From Streptomyces sp. NBC_00335 (GTDB lineage Bacteria; Actinomycetota; Actinomycetes; Streptomycetales; Streptomycetaceae), in the NCBI RefSeq assembly GCF_036127095.1, contig NZ_CP108006.1, positions 8,423,501 to 8,487,500 of the forward strand: 64,000 nt of DNA, read 5' to 3'. Below, piece by piece: positions 17,183 to 26,277 of the stretch. Below the pieces are notes generated by a model. That model was not told the origin of the DNA, made no database searches, and saw nothing but the letters and a program-made list of their open reading frames with translations. A program made the translations under genes and the position numbers. The stretch's first letter is position 1. Each line of letters begins with the position of its first letter.

Positions 17183-17980
17183 TCAGCGGGCCTTGATGTC
17201 GACGATCTGCCACCGGTCACCGTGGAACTGCGCGGTGACGGTGAGCTGGGCCGCCGACGAGGTGGTGGCACCCTCGTCCCGCCGCGAGGTCTGGTCGAGG
17301 AGGACCAGTAGCCGAGCGGTGTTCCCGTCCAGCTCGATCACCCCGGTACGGACGGCCTGCGTGCTGAGGGTGATCTTCTGCGTCTCCAGGTTCGCGCGGA
17401 GCTGGGCGAACAGGTCGCCGTACTGCCTGGCGGCCCGCCCCGCGAGGACCAACCGGGCCGATCGCTCGGTGGCGTCGGCGCCGGTGGGCGTGTAGGAGAA
17501 GATCCTGGCCAGGCCGTCACTGACCTCGCCGCTCACCCGCTCGGTGGCCGCGGTGTCGGTGAGGGCGCGGTTCTGGGCGGAGGGGGTGGAGCGCAGGTGG
17601 TGCGCGCCGTAGAAGAAGGCGCTTCCGCCCAGGAGCAGGACGGCGACGGCTGCCGCGAAGGCCGCCGTGCGCCACCTGCCGCCGAAGCGAGAGGGGGAGG
17701 GGGAGGGGGAGCCGGAGTCGCGGAGATCCGCGCCGTCGTGGTCGTCGGAGTCACTGCCGGCCCCGCCCTCGGCGGGCGTGCTCGTCCCGGCCGCGCCGAT
17801 GGGTCCGGTCGCCTCCGCCTCCGCCTCGGTGTCGGCCGGTTCCGCTCCATCGTGTTCGGCCGCGACGCCAGTTGACCCCGCCATCGCGTCTTCTGCGACC
17901 GCTGCCTCCGGCCCCTCCGCCATCTCCGGCCCCCGGGCCTCCGCGCGCCTGTCCGTCGTCTTCCGCAGCAACCGTGTCAC
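17183..17980 (-). CDS. Mce-associated membrane protein with long acidic N-terminus
   Basis: 265 residues from GTG 17980. The first 110 residues are acidic and low-complexity (AEPADTEAEAEATGP, DSDDHDGADLRDSG), probably cytoplasmic and disordered. A single membrane helix follows (TAAFAAAVAVLLLGGSAFFYGA), then a Mas-type domain ending QFHGDRWQIVDIKAR. The start overlaps the preceding gene's stop in GTGA, a translational coupling that decides the start. Confidence 0.8.
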   Translation of the reverse strand: MTRLLRKTTDRRAEARGPEMAEGPEAAVAEDAMAGSTGVAAEHDGAEPADTEAEAEATGPIGAAGTSTPAEGGAGSDSDDHDGADLRDSGSPSPSPSRFGGRWRTAAFAAAVAVLLLGGSAFFYGAHHLRSTPSAQNRALTDTAATERVSGEVSDGLARIFSYTPTGADATERSARLVLAGRAARQYGDLFAQLRANLETQKITLSTQAVRTGVIELDGNTARLLVLLDQTSRRDEGATTSSAAQLTVTAQFHGDRWQIVDIKAR

Positions 17981-18519
17981 CTCGCCTCGCTCCCCCCGGT
18001 AGCGGTCCCGGAACCGGCGGCGTCCGCGCTCGCCGCCGGAACGGCGCTGAGCGCCTTGACCTTCCACGTGGCGTCGCCCGTACGCTCCAGGACGGCTTCG
18101 AGCCGCTTGCGGTCGCTCGTCGCCTTCGAGCCCCCCTGGGGCGTGACGTCGACGCGCACCGTCGCGATGAGCTTCGCCGTACCCGCCCGGGTGTCCAGCG
18201 CGGTGACGGCCACCTCGGTGACGTCGGCGCGAGCCGAGGCGCCCACCGCCGGCCGGGTGGCGCCCAGTTCGGTGTGCAGCGGCCCGGTGGAAGCGTCGCG
18301 CCACGCCTTGATCCCGGCCTCCGCGTGTTCACGCGTGGACGCGTCCAGGGTGTTGAGCACCGCGATGCGATCGCGGCCCTGGGCGAGGACGGTGTCCCGC
18401 TCCCGGCTGAAGGCGAGACCGTCGTCGGTACGGGCCTGCGCGTACGTCCAGGCTCCGGTCCCGCAGAAGGCGAGCGCCACAGCCAGTCCGGCGCCGGCGA
18501 GGACGCGTGCCCGTCTCAC
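17977..18519 (-). CDS. Mce-associated membrane protein (first of four)
   Basis: 180 residues with an N-terminal helix (RVLAGAGLAVALAFCGTGAW) and a Mas-type domain (DDGLAFSRERDTVLAQGR, VAVTALDTRAGTAKLIATVRV, KVKALSAVPA). It overlaps the MceF stop by GTGA at 18516-18519 and the next gene by GTGA at 17977-17980. This ties translation of the accessory genes to the Mce subunits. Confidence 0.82.
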   Translation of the reverse strand: MRRARVLAGAGLAVALAFCGTGAWTYAQARTDDGLAFSRERDTVLAQGRDRIAVLNTLDASTREHAEAGIKAWRDASTGPLHTELGATRPAVGASARADVTEVAVTALDTRAGTAKLIATVRVDVTPQGGSKATSDRKRLEAVLERTGDATWKVKALSAVPAASADAAGSGTATGGSEAR

Positions 18520-19811
18520 CGGCCGCCCCCGGCGCCGAGGCCGAGCAGCCCGGCCATGTCGGTGGGCCCGCCGTCCTGGCCCGGCAGGGCGAGGGCACCC
18601 GGCAGGGCGAGCGCGCCGGGCAGTGCGAGGGGCCCGGGCGCGGCGGCGGAGCCGGCGCTGCCCGAGGGGAGCGAACCCGGCTGGGCCGGGGTGGGAACGG
18701 GGCCGCCCTTCGGGGCGTTCGCTGAGCCGCGCACGTTGGTCCCGGACGAGGCCGCACTGGTGCAGGAGGCCCCGGTGTTGAGGGCGGGTGCGGTGCCGAG
18801 GTCGAGGCCGTTGCGGTAGCGCGTACCGCCGTAGCCGGAAGTGCAGGGCAGGGGCTTGAAGAAGGTGACGGCCATGCCGAGGTTCATCCGTCCTCCGTCG
18901 ACGGTGGTGGCGCCCGCGGAGACGGCCGCGGGGAACTTCACGAGGAGCTCCTCCATGCCGCGCTGGCGGGTGACGGCGACTTCCGAGGTGGTGAGCAGGT
19001 TGGCGAGGACCACTCCGAGACTGGGGTCCAGGTCGCGCAGGAGGCCGCTGATCTGGGTGCCCGCGCCCGGGGTGACGGCGAGCAGACGCCGTACGTCGCC
19101 GTCGGATCCCTTCAGGGTGACGGCGAGGTCGCGTGCGCCGGTGGCGAAGTCGCGGATGGCCTGGCCCTCCTCGGCCTGGGTGCGCAGGACGACCTCACCG
19201 TCGGATATGAGGCGGGTGGTCGCGGGCAGGGAGCGGTCGGCGGCCTGCACGAACGCGCTGCCGCCGTCGATCAGGGCCTGGAGGTCGTCACCGTGCCCCT
19301 CGAAGGCCTTGCCCAGTTCGTCGACGACCGTGCGCAGCGAGTCGAGCGGGACGGACCGGGTGAGGTCGTTCATGCTGGTCAAGAGGTCGGTGACGGGCGC
19401 GGGCACCTCGGTGTCGGCCTGGTCGATGCGGGCCCCGTCCGCGAGGTAGGGGCCTTGGTCGCTGTCGGGCCGCAGATCGATGTACTGCTCGCCGACGGCG
19501 GAGAGTCCGGCGACGACGGCCTTCGCGTCGGCGGGGACGCGGGCGGCCGACTTCTTGATGCGCAGCCGGGCCACGACCCCGTCGGCGGTGAGGTCGATGG
19601 CGCCGACGCGTCCCACGGAGACGCCCCGGTAGGTGACGTCGGAGTGGGGGAACAGGCCGCCGGTGCGGGCGAGGTGGACGTTGACGGTGTAGTGGTCGGC
19701 GACGCCGACGTAGCGGCCGAGGTCGGCGTAGTGGATGCCGAGGAAGCCTAGGGCGAGGACGGCGATGACGAGGAACGCGAGGTTCTTCAGCCGTACGGCG
19801 AGGGTGATCAC
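18516..19811 (-). CDS. mceF: MceF-type subunit of the Mce lipid transporter
   Basis: 431 residues from GTG 19811, which overlaps the MceE stop as GTGA. One N-terminal helix (LKNLAFLVIAVLALGFLGI) is followed by an MCE/MlaD domain (DHYTVNVHLARTGGLFPHSDV ... RGVSVGRVGAIDLTADGV), a long helical region of the type that forms the lipid tunnel, and a low-complexity tail with the repeated LPGALALPGALALPG. Sixth in the fixed A-F order. The tail repeat is encoded by a near-perfect DNA tandem repeat at about 18580-18640. Confidence 0.9.
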   Translation of the reverse strand: MITLAVRLKNLAFLVIAVLALGFLGIHYADLGRYVGVADHYTVNVHLARTGGLFPHSDVTYRGVSVGRVGAIDLTADGVVARLRIKKSAARVPADAKAVVAGLSAVGEQYIDLRPDSDQGPYLADGARIDQADTEVPAPVTDLLTSMNDLTRSVPLDSLRTVVDELGKAFEGHGDDLQALIDGGSAFVQAADRSLPATTRLISDGEVVLRTQAEEGQAIRDFATGARDLAVTLKGSDGDVRRLLAVTPGAGTQISGLLRDLDPSLGVVLANLLTTSEVAVTRQRGMEELLVKFPAAVSAGATTVDGGRMNLGMAVTFFKPLPCTSGYGGTRYRNGLDLGTAPALNTGASCTSAASSGTNVRGSANAPKGGPVPTPAQPGSLPSGSAGSAAAPGPLALPGALALPGALALPGQDGGPTDMAGLLGLGAGGGR

Positions 19812-21094
19812 CGGGTCTTCCCTCCGTCCTTCGCTCCGGTGGTGCTCGGTGAGCTCAGTGCGCTCGGGGAGGATGCCCGCCCGGCCGGGCCGACGCTCTG
19901 GACGGGCGGCAGCGGCAGCGGGGACGGAGGCTTGGTGGAACTGCTGCCGGACGCGCCCCCGCGGGCGGCGCCGCCCGGATCGGGCGCGGCGGTGGGCGTC
20001 GGGCTGGGCGTGGTCTGCGGGACGAGCGGCGGGATGACCTGGGTGCCCGGTTCGGCGGCGATGGAGAGGTAGGTGTTGAGGTAGTCGCCCTTGATGCCCC
20101 GCATCACCTCGTCGGTGAAGGGGTACGTCAGCAGCGCCTGGAGCGAGTCGGGCAGGTCGGCGCCGGCGTCGGCGAGTGCCTTCAGGGTCGGCGCGAGTGC
20201 CTTGAGGTCGGCGACCATGTCGTCCTTGCCGGCGTTGATGGTGGAGACGGCGACACCGGACAGCGTGTCCAGGGCGCGCAGCATGGTCAGGAGCGAACCC
20301 CGTTGGTTCTCCAAGGTCTTGAGGCCCGGAGAGAGATTGGTGAGGACCGTTCCCACGTCCTTCTTCCGCTCGGCGAGGGTCGCGGAGAGCCGGTTGACCC
20401 CGTCGAGCGCCTGCGTGATGTCGTCCCGGTGCGCGTCGAGGTTGGTCACGAGGGTGTTGACCCGCTCCAGCATCGAGCGGACCTCGGGCTCGCGTCCGCC
20501 GAGCGCGGAGTTCAGCTCCTTGGTGATGGTCTTCAGCTGGTTGACCCCGCCGCCGTTGAGCAGCAGGGACAGGGCGCCGAAGACCTCCTCGACCTCGGTG
20601 TTGCGGCTGGTGCGGGCGAGCGGGATCGTGCTGCCGTCGGTGAGGCGCGCACCGCCCGCGTCCTTGGCGGGTGCGGTGAGCTCGATGAACTTCTCGCCGA
20701 GCAGGCTCGATTGCTGCAGGCGGGCGCTCGCATCGGAAGGCAGGCGGATGTCGCCGTTGATCTTCATGGTGACGCGCGCCGTCCAGTCGCCGGTTCCCAG
20801 CCGGATCTCGGTGACGCGGCCGACGGCGACATCGTTGACCTTGACCGCGGATTGCGGGACGAGGCTGAGGACGTCGGCCAGTTCGGCGGTGACCGTGTAC
20901 GGGTGGGAGCCGAGGTCGGCGCCCCCGGGCAGCGGCAGGTCCTCGATCCCGTCGAAGCGGGGCAGGTCCGTGGGGAGCAGGGTCACGGTGAGGACCACGG
21001 CCACGCCCAGGGCGACGACCCCGCCGATCCCGGCCCCGGCGGCCTTGCCGGTGAAGGGTACTCGGCGCTTCGTGATGGGTCCGCTGAGCTTCAC
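19808..21094 (-). CDS. mceE: MceE-type subunit, without a lipobox
   Basis: 428 residues from GTG 21094, overlapping the MceD stop as GTGA. It opens with one helix (GIGGVVALGVAVVLTVTLLP) and then FDGIEDLPLPGGADLG, the sequence that follows the lipidated cysteine in MceE/LprK proteins. Here no cysteine precedes it, so the usual lipoprotein anchor is absent and the helix must hold the protein. The MCE domain (YTVTAELADVLSLVPQSAVK ... VTEIRLGTGDW) and the coiled region are normal. The tail is rich in Ser, Pro and Thr. Confidence 0.9.
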   Translation of the reverse strand: MKLSGPITKRRVPFTGKAAGAGIGGVVALGVAVVLTVTLLPTDLPRFDGIEDLPLPGGADLGSHPYTVTAELADVLSLVPQSAVKVNDVAVGRVTEIRLGTGDWTARVTMKINGDIRLPSDASARLQQSSLLGEKFIELTAPAKDAGGARLTDGSTIPLARTSRNTEVEEVFGALSLLLNGGGVNQLKTITKELNSALGGREPEVRSMLERVNTLVTNLDAHRDDITQALDGVNRLSATLAERKKDVGTVLTNLSPGLKTLENQRGSLLTMLRALDTLSGVAVSTINAGKDDMVADLKALAPTLKALADAGADLPDSLQALLTYPFTDEVMRGIKGDYLNTYLSIAAEPGTQVIPPLVPQTTPSPTPTAAPDPGGAARGGASGSSSTKPPSPLPLPPVQSVGPAGRASSPSALSSPSTTGAKDGGKTR

Positions 21095-22119
21095 CGGTCC
21101 CCCTTCCCACTGGTGGCCGAGGAGCCACCGGCCACGGGCAGCGGGAGCAGCGGTCCGCCCATGCTGATCTCGTTCAGGTTGGCCCGTCCGTCGAGGGTGC
21201 GGGTGTCCTTGTTGTACGCACCCACCACGTTGCCCGCCGCGAGCGGGGCCACGTCGAGTGCCTCGGCGAGGGAGGCCCGCTGATCTACGAGGGACTGGGT
21301 GAGCGGGACGAGCCGGTCGACGTTCTGCTTCAGTTCGCCCCGGTTGTTCTGGATGAAGGTCTTCACCTGGGCGAGGGCCTTGCCGAGTTCGGTGAGGGCG
21401 CCGGCGAGGTCGTCCTTGTTGTCGGCGAAGAAGGTCACCACGTCGTCGAGGCGCTCTTGGGCGGTGCGCACGTCGCCGTCCTTGTTCTTGAGCATGGTGG
21501 TGAACGTCTGGAGCTGGCTGAGGGTGGCGAACAGGTCGTCGCTGCTTCCGTCGAGGGTCTTGGCCGCCTTGCCGAACTCCTGGATGGACGTACCGATCGC
21601 GTCGCCGTTGTCCTTGAGGTTCTTGGCGCCGGTGTCGAGCAGGCCGGACAGGGCGCCGGTCGAGTTGGCGCCGTCGGGGCCGAGGGCCTTGCCGAGTTCG
21701 GTGATCGAGGCGTACAGCTGGTCGATCTCGACAGGGGTGCGGTTGCGGGACGCCGCGAGCTGGGCGCCGTCGGTGAGGGCGGGGCCCGAACTGTACGCCG
21801 GGGTGAGTTGGACGTACCGGTCCGCGACGATGCTGGGGGCGACGATGACGGCACGGGCGTCGCCTGCGACGCGTACGCCCTCGTCGACGCGGAGACGGAC
21901 GCGTACCCGGGTGCCTTCCGGCTGCACGGACTCGACCTCGCCGACGCGCACCCCGAGGATCCTCAGGTCGGATCCGGCGTAGACGCCGACGGCGCGGTCG
22001 AAGTAGGCGGTGACACGGGTGCCGTCGGATTCCAGGACGCGTACGGCGACGAGTCCGCAGGCCGCGAGCACCACGATGGCGAGCCCGAGGACGAGGGGCC
22101 TTCTGGGTGTGCTCATCAT
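21091..22119 (-). CDS. mceD: MceD-type subunit, with lipobox-like cysteine
   Basis: 342 residues from ATG 22119, one of two adjacent ATGs overlapping the MceC stop. The N-terminal helix LVLGLAIVVLAACGLVAV contains LAAC, a possible lipobox, though it sits in mid-helix. The MCE domain follows (TRVTAYFDRAVGVYAGSDLR ... VRVGEVESVQPEGTRV), then the helical tunnel segment. Its stop overlaps the MceE start. Confidence 0.9.
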   Translation of the reverse strand: MMSTPRRPLVLGLAIVVLAACGLVAVRVLESDGTRVTAYFDRAVGVYAGSDLRILGVRVGEVESVQPEGTRVRVRLRVDEGVRVAGDARAVIVAPSIVADRYVQLTPAYSSGPALTDGAQLAASRNRTPVEIDQLYASITELGKALGPDGANSTGALSGLLDTGAKNLKDNGDAIGTSIQEFGKAAKTLDGSSDDLFATLSQLQTFTTMLKNKDGDVRTAQERLDDVVTFFADNKDDLAGALTELGKALAQVKTFIQNNRGELKQNVDRLVPLTQSLVDQRASLAEALDVAPLAAGNVVGAYNKDTRTLDGRANLNEISMGGPLLPLPVAGGSSATSGKGDR

Positions 22120-23162
22120 TCCCCGCTCCCCTTCGCCGACGCCTTCTGCTGCGGCGGCCGGCATCCGGTCTTGGGCTGCGACGCCTCCGGCAGGTAGTTC
22201 CGGGGTACGACTCCGCACAGGTAGCTGTCGAACCAGTGGCCGCTGCCGAGGGTGTTGCCGACGAGCCGGTAGTACGGGCCGACGAGCGCGAGGGTCTTGT
22301 CGAGCTGGCTGCTGTTCTTCTCCAGGACCTTGGTGACGCGGCTGAGGGCCTTGAGCGTGGGACCGAGCTGGCGGTCGTTGTCGTCGACGATGCCGCTGAG
22401 CTGCGTTCCCAGGGCACGACTGCCCGTGAGCAGCGCGTGGATGGCATCGCGCCGGTTCTTCAACTCGCCGAGCAGCGAGCCGCCGTCCTCCAGAAGGGTC
22501 TCGAAGCTGGACTTCTTGCCCTCCAGCGTCTTGGTGAACGTACGGCTCCCTCCTAGGAGTTGGGACAGCTGGGCGTCACGGCTGGAGACGGACTTGGACA
22601 GCTCGGACAGGCCGGTGGCGGCGCTGCGCACATTCGGCGGCGAGTCCTTGAAGGTGTCGGAGATCGTCTCGAAGCTCTCGGCGAGCTTCTTCGTGTCGAT
22701 GGCGTCGACCGTGCCGCTCAGGTCCTGGAACGCCTGAGTCACGTCGTACGGGGACGTGGTGCGCGCCAGCGGGATGCGACTGCCGGGGTCCTGGCGGCCG
22801 GAGCCCAGCGGGTCGAGGGCCAGGTACTTGTCGCCGAGCAGGGTCTTGATGGCGATGGCGGCGGTGGAACGGTCGCCGACCCAGGCGTCCCCGACCTCGA
22901 ACGTCACCTTCACCTTGGGCCCGTCGAGGGCGACCCCGGTGACCTTGCCGACCTTGACCCCGGCGATGCGCACCTCGTCGCCGGTGCCGAGGCCGGCGGC
23001 CTCGGTGAAGTCGGCGCTGTAGGCGGTGCCCCCGCCGGCGAACGGCAGGCGGTCCACGTTGTAGGCGAGGACGGCGATCAGGGCGAGCGCGACGAGTCCG
23101 ACGACGGCTACGGCGACGGGGTTGCGGTCCTTGACGGGGGCGAACCCTCGCGGGCGGCTCAT
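22116..23162 (-). CDS. mceC: MceC-type subunit of the Mce transporter
   Basis: 348 residues. I chose ATG 23162 over 23171 because it overlaps the MceB stop as ATGA, the pattern seen throughout the operon. The N-terminal helix (AVAVVGLVALALIAVLAY) is followed by an MCE domain (AYSADFTEAAGLGTGDEVR ... VKVGKVTGVALDGPKV) and a helical tail ending in a Cys-containing WFDSYLCGVVPRNYLP, the conserved C-terminal block also seen in MceB. Confidence 0.92.
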   Translation of the reverse strand: MSRPRGFAPVKDRNPVAVAVVGLVALALIAVLAYNVDRLPFAGGGTAYSADFTEAAGLGTGDEVRIAGVKVGKVTGVALDGPKVKVTFEVGDAWVGDRSTAAIAIKTLLGDKYLALDPLGSGRQDPGSRIPLARTTSPYDVTQAFQDLSGTVDAIDTKKLAESFETISDTFKDSPPNVRSAATGLSELSKSVSSRDAQLSQLLGGSRTFTKTLEGKKSSFETLLEDGGSLLGELKNRRDAIHALLTGSRALGTQLSGIVDDNDRQLGPTLKALSRVTKVLEKNSSQLDKTLALVGPYYRLVGNTLGSGHWFDSYLCGVVPRNYLPEASQPKTGCRPPQQKASAKGSGE

Positions 23163-24214
23163 CCTCGGCACCTCGATTCGGTGACGGCGATGCCGGTCGG
23201 CGGCTTGGAGCCGTCGGAGGTGCTCACACCGCTCACGCGGGCCTCACAGAGGTAGAGGTTGAACCACGATCCGTACGAGGACAGCCGGGCCAGGGCGGTC
23301 ATCTTGGCCGGACTCCTGTTGAGGAAGTCCTCGATCTGCGGAGCGTGGTCGCCGAGGGTGTTCGAGAGGCGGCCCAGTTCGCCGATGCTCTGCTTCAGGG
23401 GGGCGCGCCCGTCCTGGAGGAGTCCCGCGGTCGTGGTGGTCAGGTCGCCCATCGCCTGGACGGCCTGGCCGAGGGGTTTGCGGTCGTCGTTGAAGCCCGT
23501 GACGAGCTTCTGGAGGGTGACGACGAGGTCCCCGAAGGCGGCCTCGCGGGTGTTGAGCGTGTCCAGAACGGTGTTCAGGTTGGTGACGACCTGGCCGATC
23601 ACCTGGTCCTTGGCGGCGACGGTCTGCGTGAGCGAACCGATGTGCCGGATCAGACTGTCGACCGTGCCGCCCTCGCCTTGGAGGACCTGGACGAGCGAGC
23701 CGGCGAGGTCGTTGACGTCACTCGGCGACAGGCCCTCGAAGAGCGGCTTGAACCCGTTGAAGAGCAGCGTCATGTCGAGCGCGGGCTTCGTGCGGTCCAG
23801 CGGGATGGTGGAGCCGGGCTGCAGGACGCCGGCCACGTCACCACTGCCCCGGTCGAGGGCGACGTAGCGCTGCCCGACCATATTGAGGTACTTCACCGAG
23901 GCGGTCACCGAGCCGGGGAGCGTGCGGTCGTCGCGGATGCTGAAGCTGACCTGGGCGGTGCGCCGGTCGACGACCCGGACGTCGGTGACCTCCCCGACCT
24001 TCACGCCCGATATCCGTACGCTGTCCCCGTCGATGAGCCCGGTGGCGTCGGTGAACAGCGCCTTGTACGAGCGCGTGCCGGAGCTCACGCCGGTGTCGGC
24101 GATGCTGAGCGCGAGCACGGTCGTGGCGAGGGCGGTCACCAGGACGAAGATCAAGGACTTGACCAGCGGGCCGGTCAGGGGGCGCCGTCGGGTGTGGGCG
24201 AGGTCGTTCGTCAT
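23159..24214 (-). CDS. mceB: MceB-type subunit of the Mce transporter
   Basis: 351 residues. ATG 24214 overlaps the MceA stop (ATGA). One helix (LVKSLIFVLVTALATTVLAL), the MCE domain (RSYKALFTDATGLIDGDSVR ... VKVGEVTDVRVVDRRT) and a helical tunnel region end in SYGSWFNLYLCEARV, the conserved WFNLYLC block. Part of the hexameric, periplasm-spanning lipid conduit. Confidence 0.92.
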   Translation of the reverse strand: MTNDLAHTRRRPLTGPLVKSLIFVLVTALATTVLALSIADTGVSSGTRSYKALFTDATGLIDGDSVRISGVKVGEVTDVRVVDRRTAQVSFSIRDDRTLPGSVTASVKYLNMVGQRYVALDRGSGDVAGVLQPGSTIPLDRTKPALDMTLLFNGFKPLFEGLSPSDVNDLAGSLVQVLQGEGGTVDSLIRHIGSLTQTVAAKDQVIGQVVTNLNTVLDTLNTREAAFGDLVVTLQKLVTGFNDDRKPLGQAVQAMGDLTTTTAGLLQDGRAPLKQSIGELGRLSNTLGDHAPQIEDFLNRSPAKMTALARLSSYGSWFNLYLCEARVSGVSTSDGSKPPTGIAVTESRCRG

Positions 24215-25464
24215 TTGAGGATCACCTCCGTGCCGCGGTACGCGGGTCCGGCCAGCAGACTGCTCCAGTCGGGCAGGTCGCCGGGCTGCTTCTTGGCCGC
24301 GGGGGCGAGGAGCTCGTTCAGGAACTCGTTCTCCTGCGGGGAGTTGGCGGGCCCGAGGTTCTGCTCGGCCGCCGCCGCGGCCCGCGCGGCGGGGGCCGCC
24401 GGGACACCGAGGTAGGGCACGGGGTAGCAGTGCGGACCGCCGCCCGAGGTGTACGAGGGGGTGTCGCGGCCGGGTACGTACGCCCCGCGTGAGGGCACGG
24501 TGACGACGTTGACGTGCAGGCCCGGCTGGTCGGTGCCCTTGCCGAGCGCCTTGTCCATGGCGGGCACGAACTCGGCCAGGGTGCGCAGGGTGCAGGGGAA
24601 GGACGAGGAGTACTCGGCGAGCAGCTCCAGGGTCGGCCTGCCGGTGGCGCTGAGCCGGATGATGTTGTCCTTGTTCTGGCGCAGGAAGGTGGTGACGTCC
24701 TGGGCGGTACGGGTGGTGGCCCCGAAGGTGGCGGCGAGCTCGCTCTCCTTCTCGGCGAGCGTGCCGCTGGTGGTGGTGAAATCGGTGAGCGCCGTGACGA
24801 TGTCCGGTGCCACGTCCGCGTACAGGTTGCTGACCTTCACGAGTTCGTGCAGGTCCCGGTTGAGCGTGGGCAGTTCGGGGTTGAACTTCTCCAGGTGGGA
24901 GTCCAGTTGGGCGAGCGTGGCGCCGAGCTTGTCGCCGCGTCCTTCGAGGGCCTGGGAAACGGCGGACAGGGTGGCGGAGAGCTTCTGCGGCTGGACGGCG
25001 GTGAGCATCGGCAGGACGTTGTCCAGGACCTGCTGGAGTTCCACGGCGTTGCTGGAGCGGTCCTCGGGGATGACGGCCCCGGCGCCGATGGGCTTCGGAG
25101 AAGGCGTCTGCGGCGGGACGAGCGCCACGAACCGTTCGCCGAACAGGGTCGTCGGCAGCATCTGGGCGCGCACGTCGGAGGGGATGTCGGCGAGGGCGGC
25201 CGGGTTCATCGCGAGGGTGAGCCGGGCTCCCGAGTCGGTGGCGTCGATGGAACGGACCTCGCCGATGACGACACCGCGCAGTTTGACCTCGGCGCCCGGA
25301 TGCATCTCGTTTCCGACGCTGCTCGTCTCGATGGTGATCGGGGTGCTGGCGGTGAACTGCTTGTCGTAGACGGCGATCGCCAGCCAGACCAGGAGTGCGG
25401 GGACCAGCAGGAAGACGACTCCGGCGAGCCGGCGACGCAGGGTTTCACCACGTGGGCTGCTCAT
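24211..25464 (-). CDS. mceA: MceA-type subunit of the Mce transporter
   Basis: 417 residues. ATG 25464 is 1 nt after the permease stop (TGAGATG). An N-terminal helix (LAGVVFLLVPALLVWLAIAV) leads to the MCE domain (TPITIETSSVGNEMHPGAEV ... VVIGEVRSIDATDSGARL) and a long helical region. The C-terminal third is Ala- and Pro-rich. First of the six MlaD-like subunits. Confidence 0.92.
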   Translation of the reverse strand: MSSPRGETLRRRLAGVVFLLVPALLVWLAIAVYDKQFTASTPITIETSSVGNEMHPGAEVKLRGVVIGEVRSIDATDSGARLTLAMNPAALADIPSDVRAQMLPTTLFGERFVALVPPQTPSPKPIGAGAVIPEDRSSNAVELQQVLDNVLPMLTAVQPQKLSATLSAVSQALEGRGDKLGATLAQLDSHLEKFNPELPTLNRDLHELVKVSNLYADVAPDIVTALTDFTTTSGTLAEKESELAATFGATTRTAQDVTTFLRQNKDNIIRLSATGRPTLELLAEYSSSFPCTLRTLAEFVPAMDKALGKGTDQPGLHVNVVTVPSRGAYVPGRDTPSYTSGGGPHCYPVPYLGVPAAPAARAAAAAEQNLGPANSPQENEFLNELLAPAAKKQPGDLPDWSSLLAGPAYRGTEVILK

Positions 25465-25465
25465 C

Positions 25466-26272
25466 TCACCCCGCCACCTTCACGGTCGTGGTCGCGCCCC
25501 ACAGGGCCAGCGACAGGAAGAAGTCGGTGACGCTGATGATCACGATGGCATTGCGCACGGACCGGCCCACCGCGACGCCCACCCCGGCCGGACCGCCGGA
25601 GGCACGGAAGCCGTAGTAGCAGTGGGCGAGGATCACCATGACGCTGAAGATCAGCACCTTGAGGACCGACAGCAGGACGTCGGTGGGGGAGAGGAACAGG
25701 TTGAAGTAGTGGTCGTACGTCCCCTGGGACTGCCCGTTGAACAGGACGGTCACGTAGCGGGAGGCGACGTAGGAGGAGAGGAGGCCGATCGCGTAGAGCG
25801 GGATGATCGCGACGACGCCCGCGATGATGCGGGTGGAGACCAGGTACGGGATCGAGCGGATGCCCATGCCTTCGAGGGCGTCGACCTCCTCGTTGATCCG
25901 CATCGCGCCGAGCTGGGCGGTGAAGCCGGCGCCGACGGTCGCGGAGAGGGCGAGGCCGGCGACCAGGGGGGCGATCTCGCGGGTGTTGAAGTACGCGGAG
26001 ATGAACCCGGTGAACGCGGCGGTGCCGATCTGGTCGAGGGCCGCGTACCCCTGGAGGCCGACGACGGTGCCGGTGAACAGGGTCATCGCGATCATCACAC
26101 CGATGGTGCCGCCGATCACACCGAGGCCGCCGGAGCCGAAGGCCACCTCGGCGAGCAGCCGTTGGACCTCTTTGAGGTAGCGGCGCAGTGTGCGGGGGAT
26201 CCAGGCCAGCGCCTTGACGTAGAACAGGAACTGGTCGCCGGACCGGTCGAGCCAGACGAACGGGGAGGCCAT
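25466..26272 (-). CDS. yrbEB: YrbE-type (MlaE) permease subunit B of the mce operon
   Basis: 268 residues with the MlaE-family pattern: a helix pair around GVIGGTIGVMIAMTLFTGT, the cytoplasmic loop AQLGAMRINEEVDALEGMGIRSIPYLVSTRIIAG with the EEVDAL coupling motif that touches the ATPase, and three more helices. Pairs with the YrbE-A protein to form the membrane channel of the Mce importer. Starts 5 nt after the upstream gene. Confidence 0.92.
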   Translation of the reverse strand: MASPFVWLDRSGDQFLFYVKALAWIPRTLRRYLKEVQRLLAEVAFGSGGLGVIGGTIGVMIAMTLFTGTVVGLQGYAALDQIGTAAFTGFISAYFNTREIAPLVAGLALSATVGAGFTAQLGAMRINEEVDALEGMGIRSIPYLVSTRIIAGVVAIIPLYAIGLLSSYVASRYVTVLFNGQSQGTYDHYFNLFLSPTDVLLSVLKVLIFSVMVILAHCYYGFRASGGPAGVGVAVGRSVRNAIVIISVTDFFLSLALWGATTTVKVAG

Positions 26273-26277
26273 CGGCC

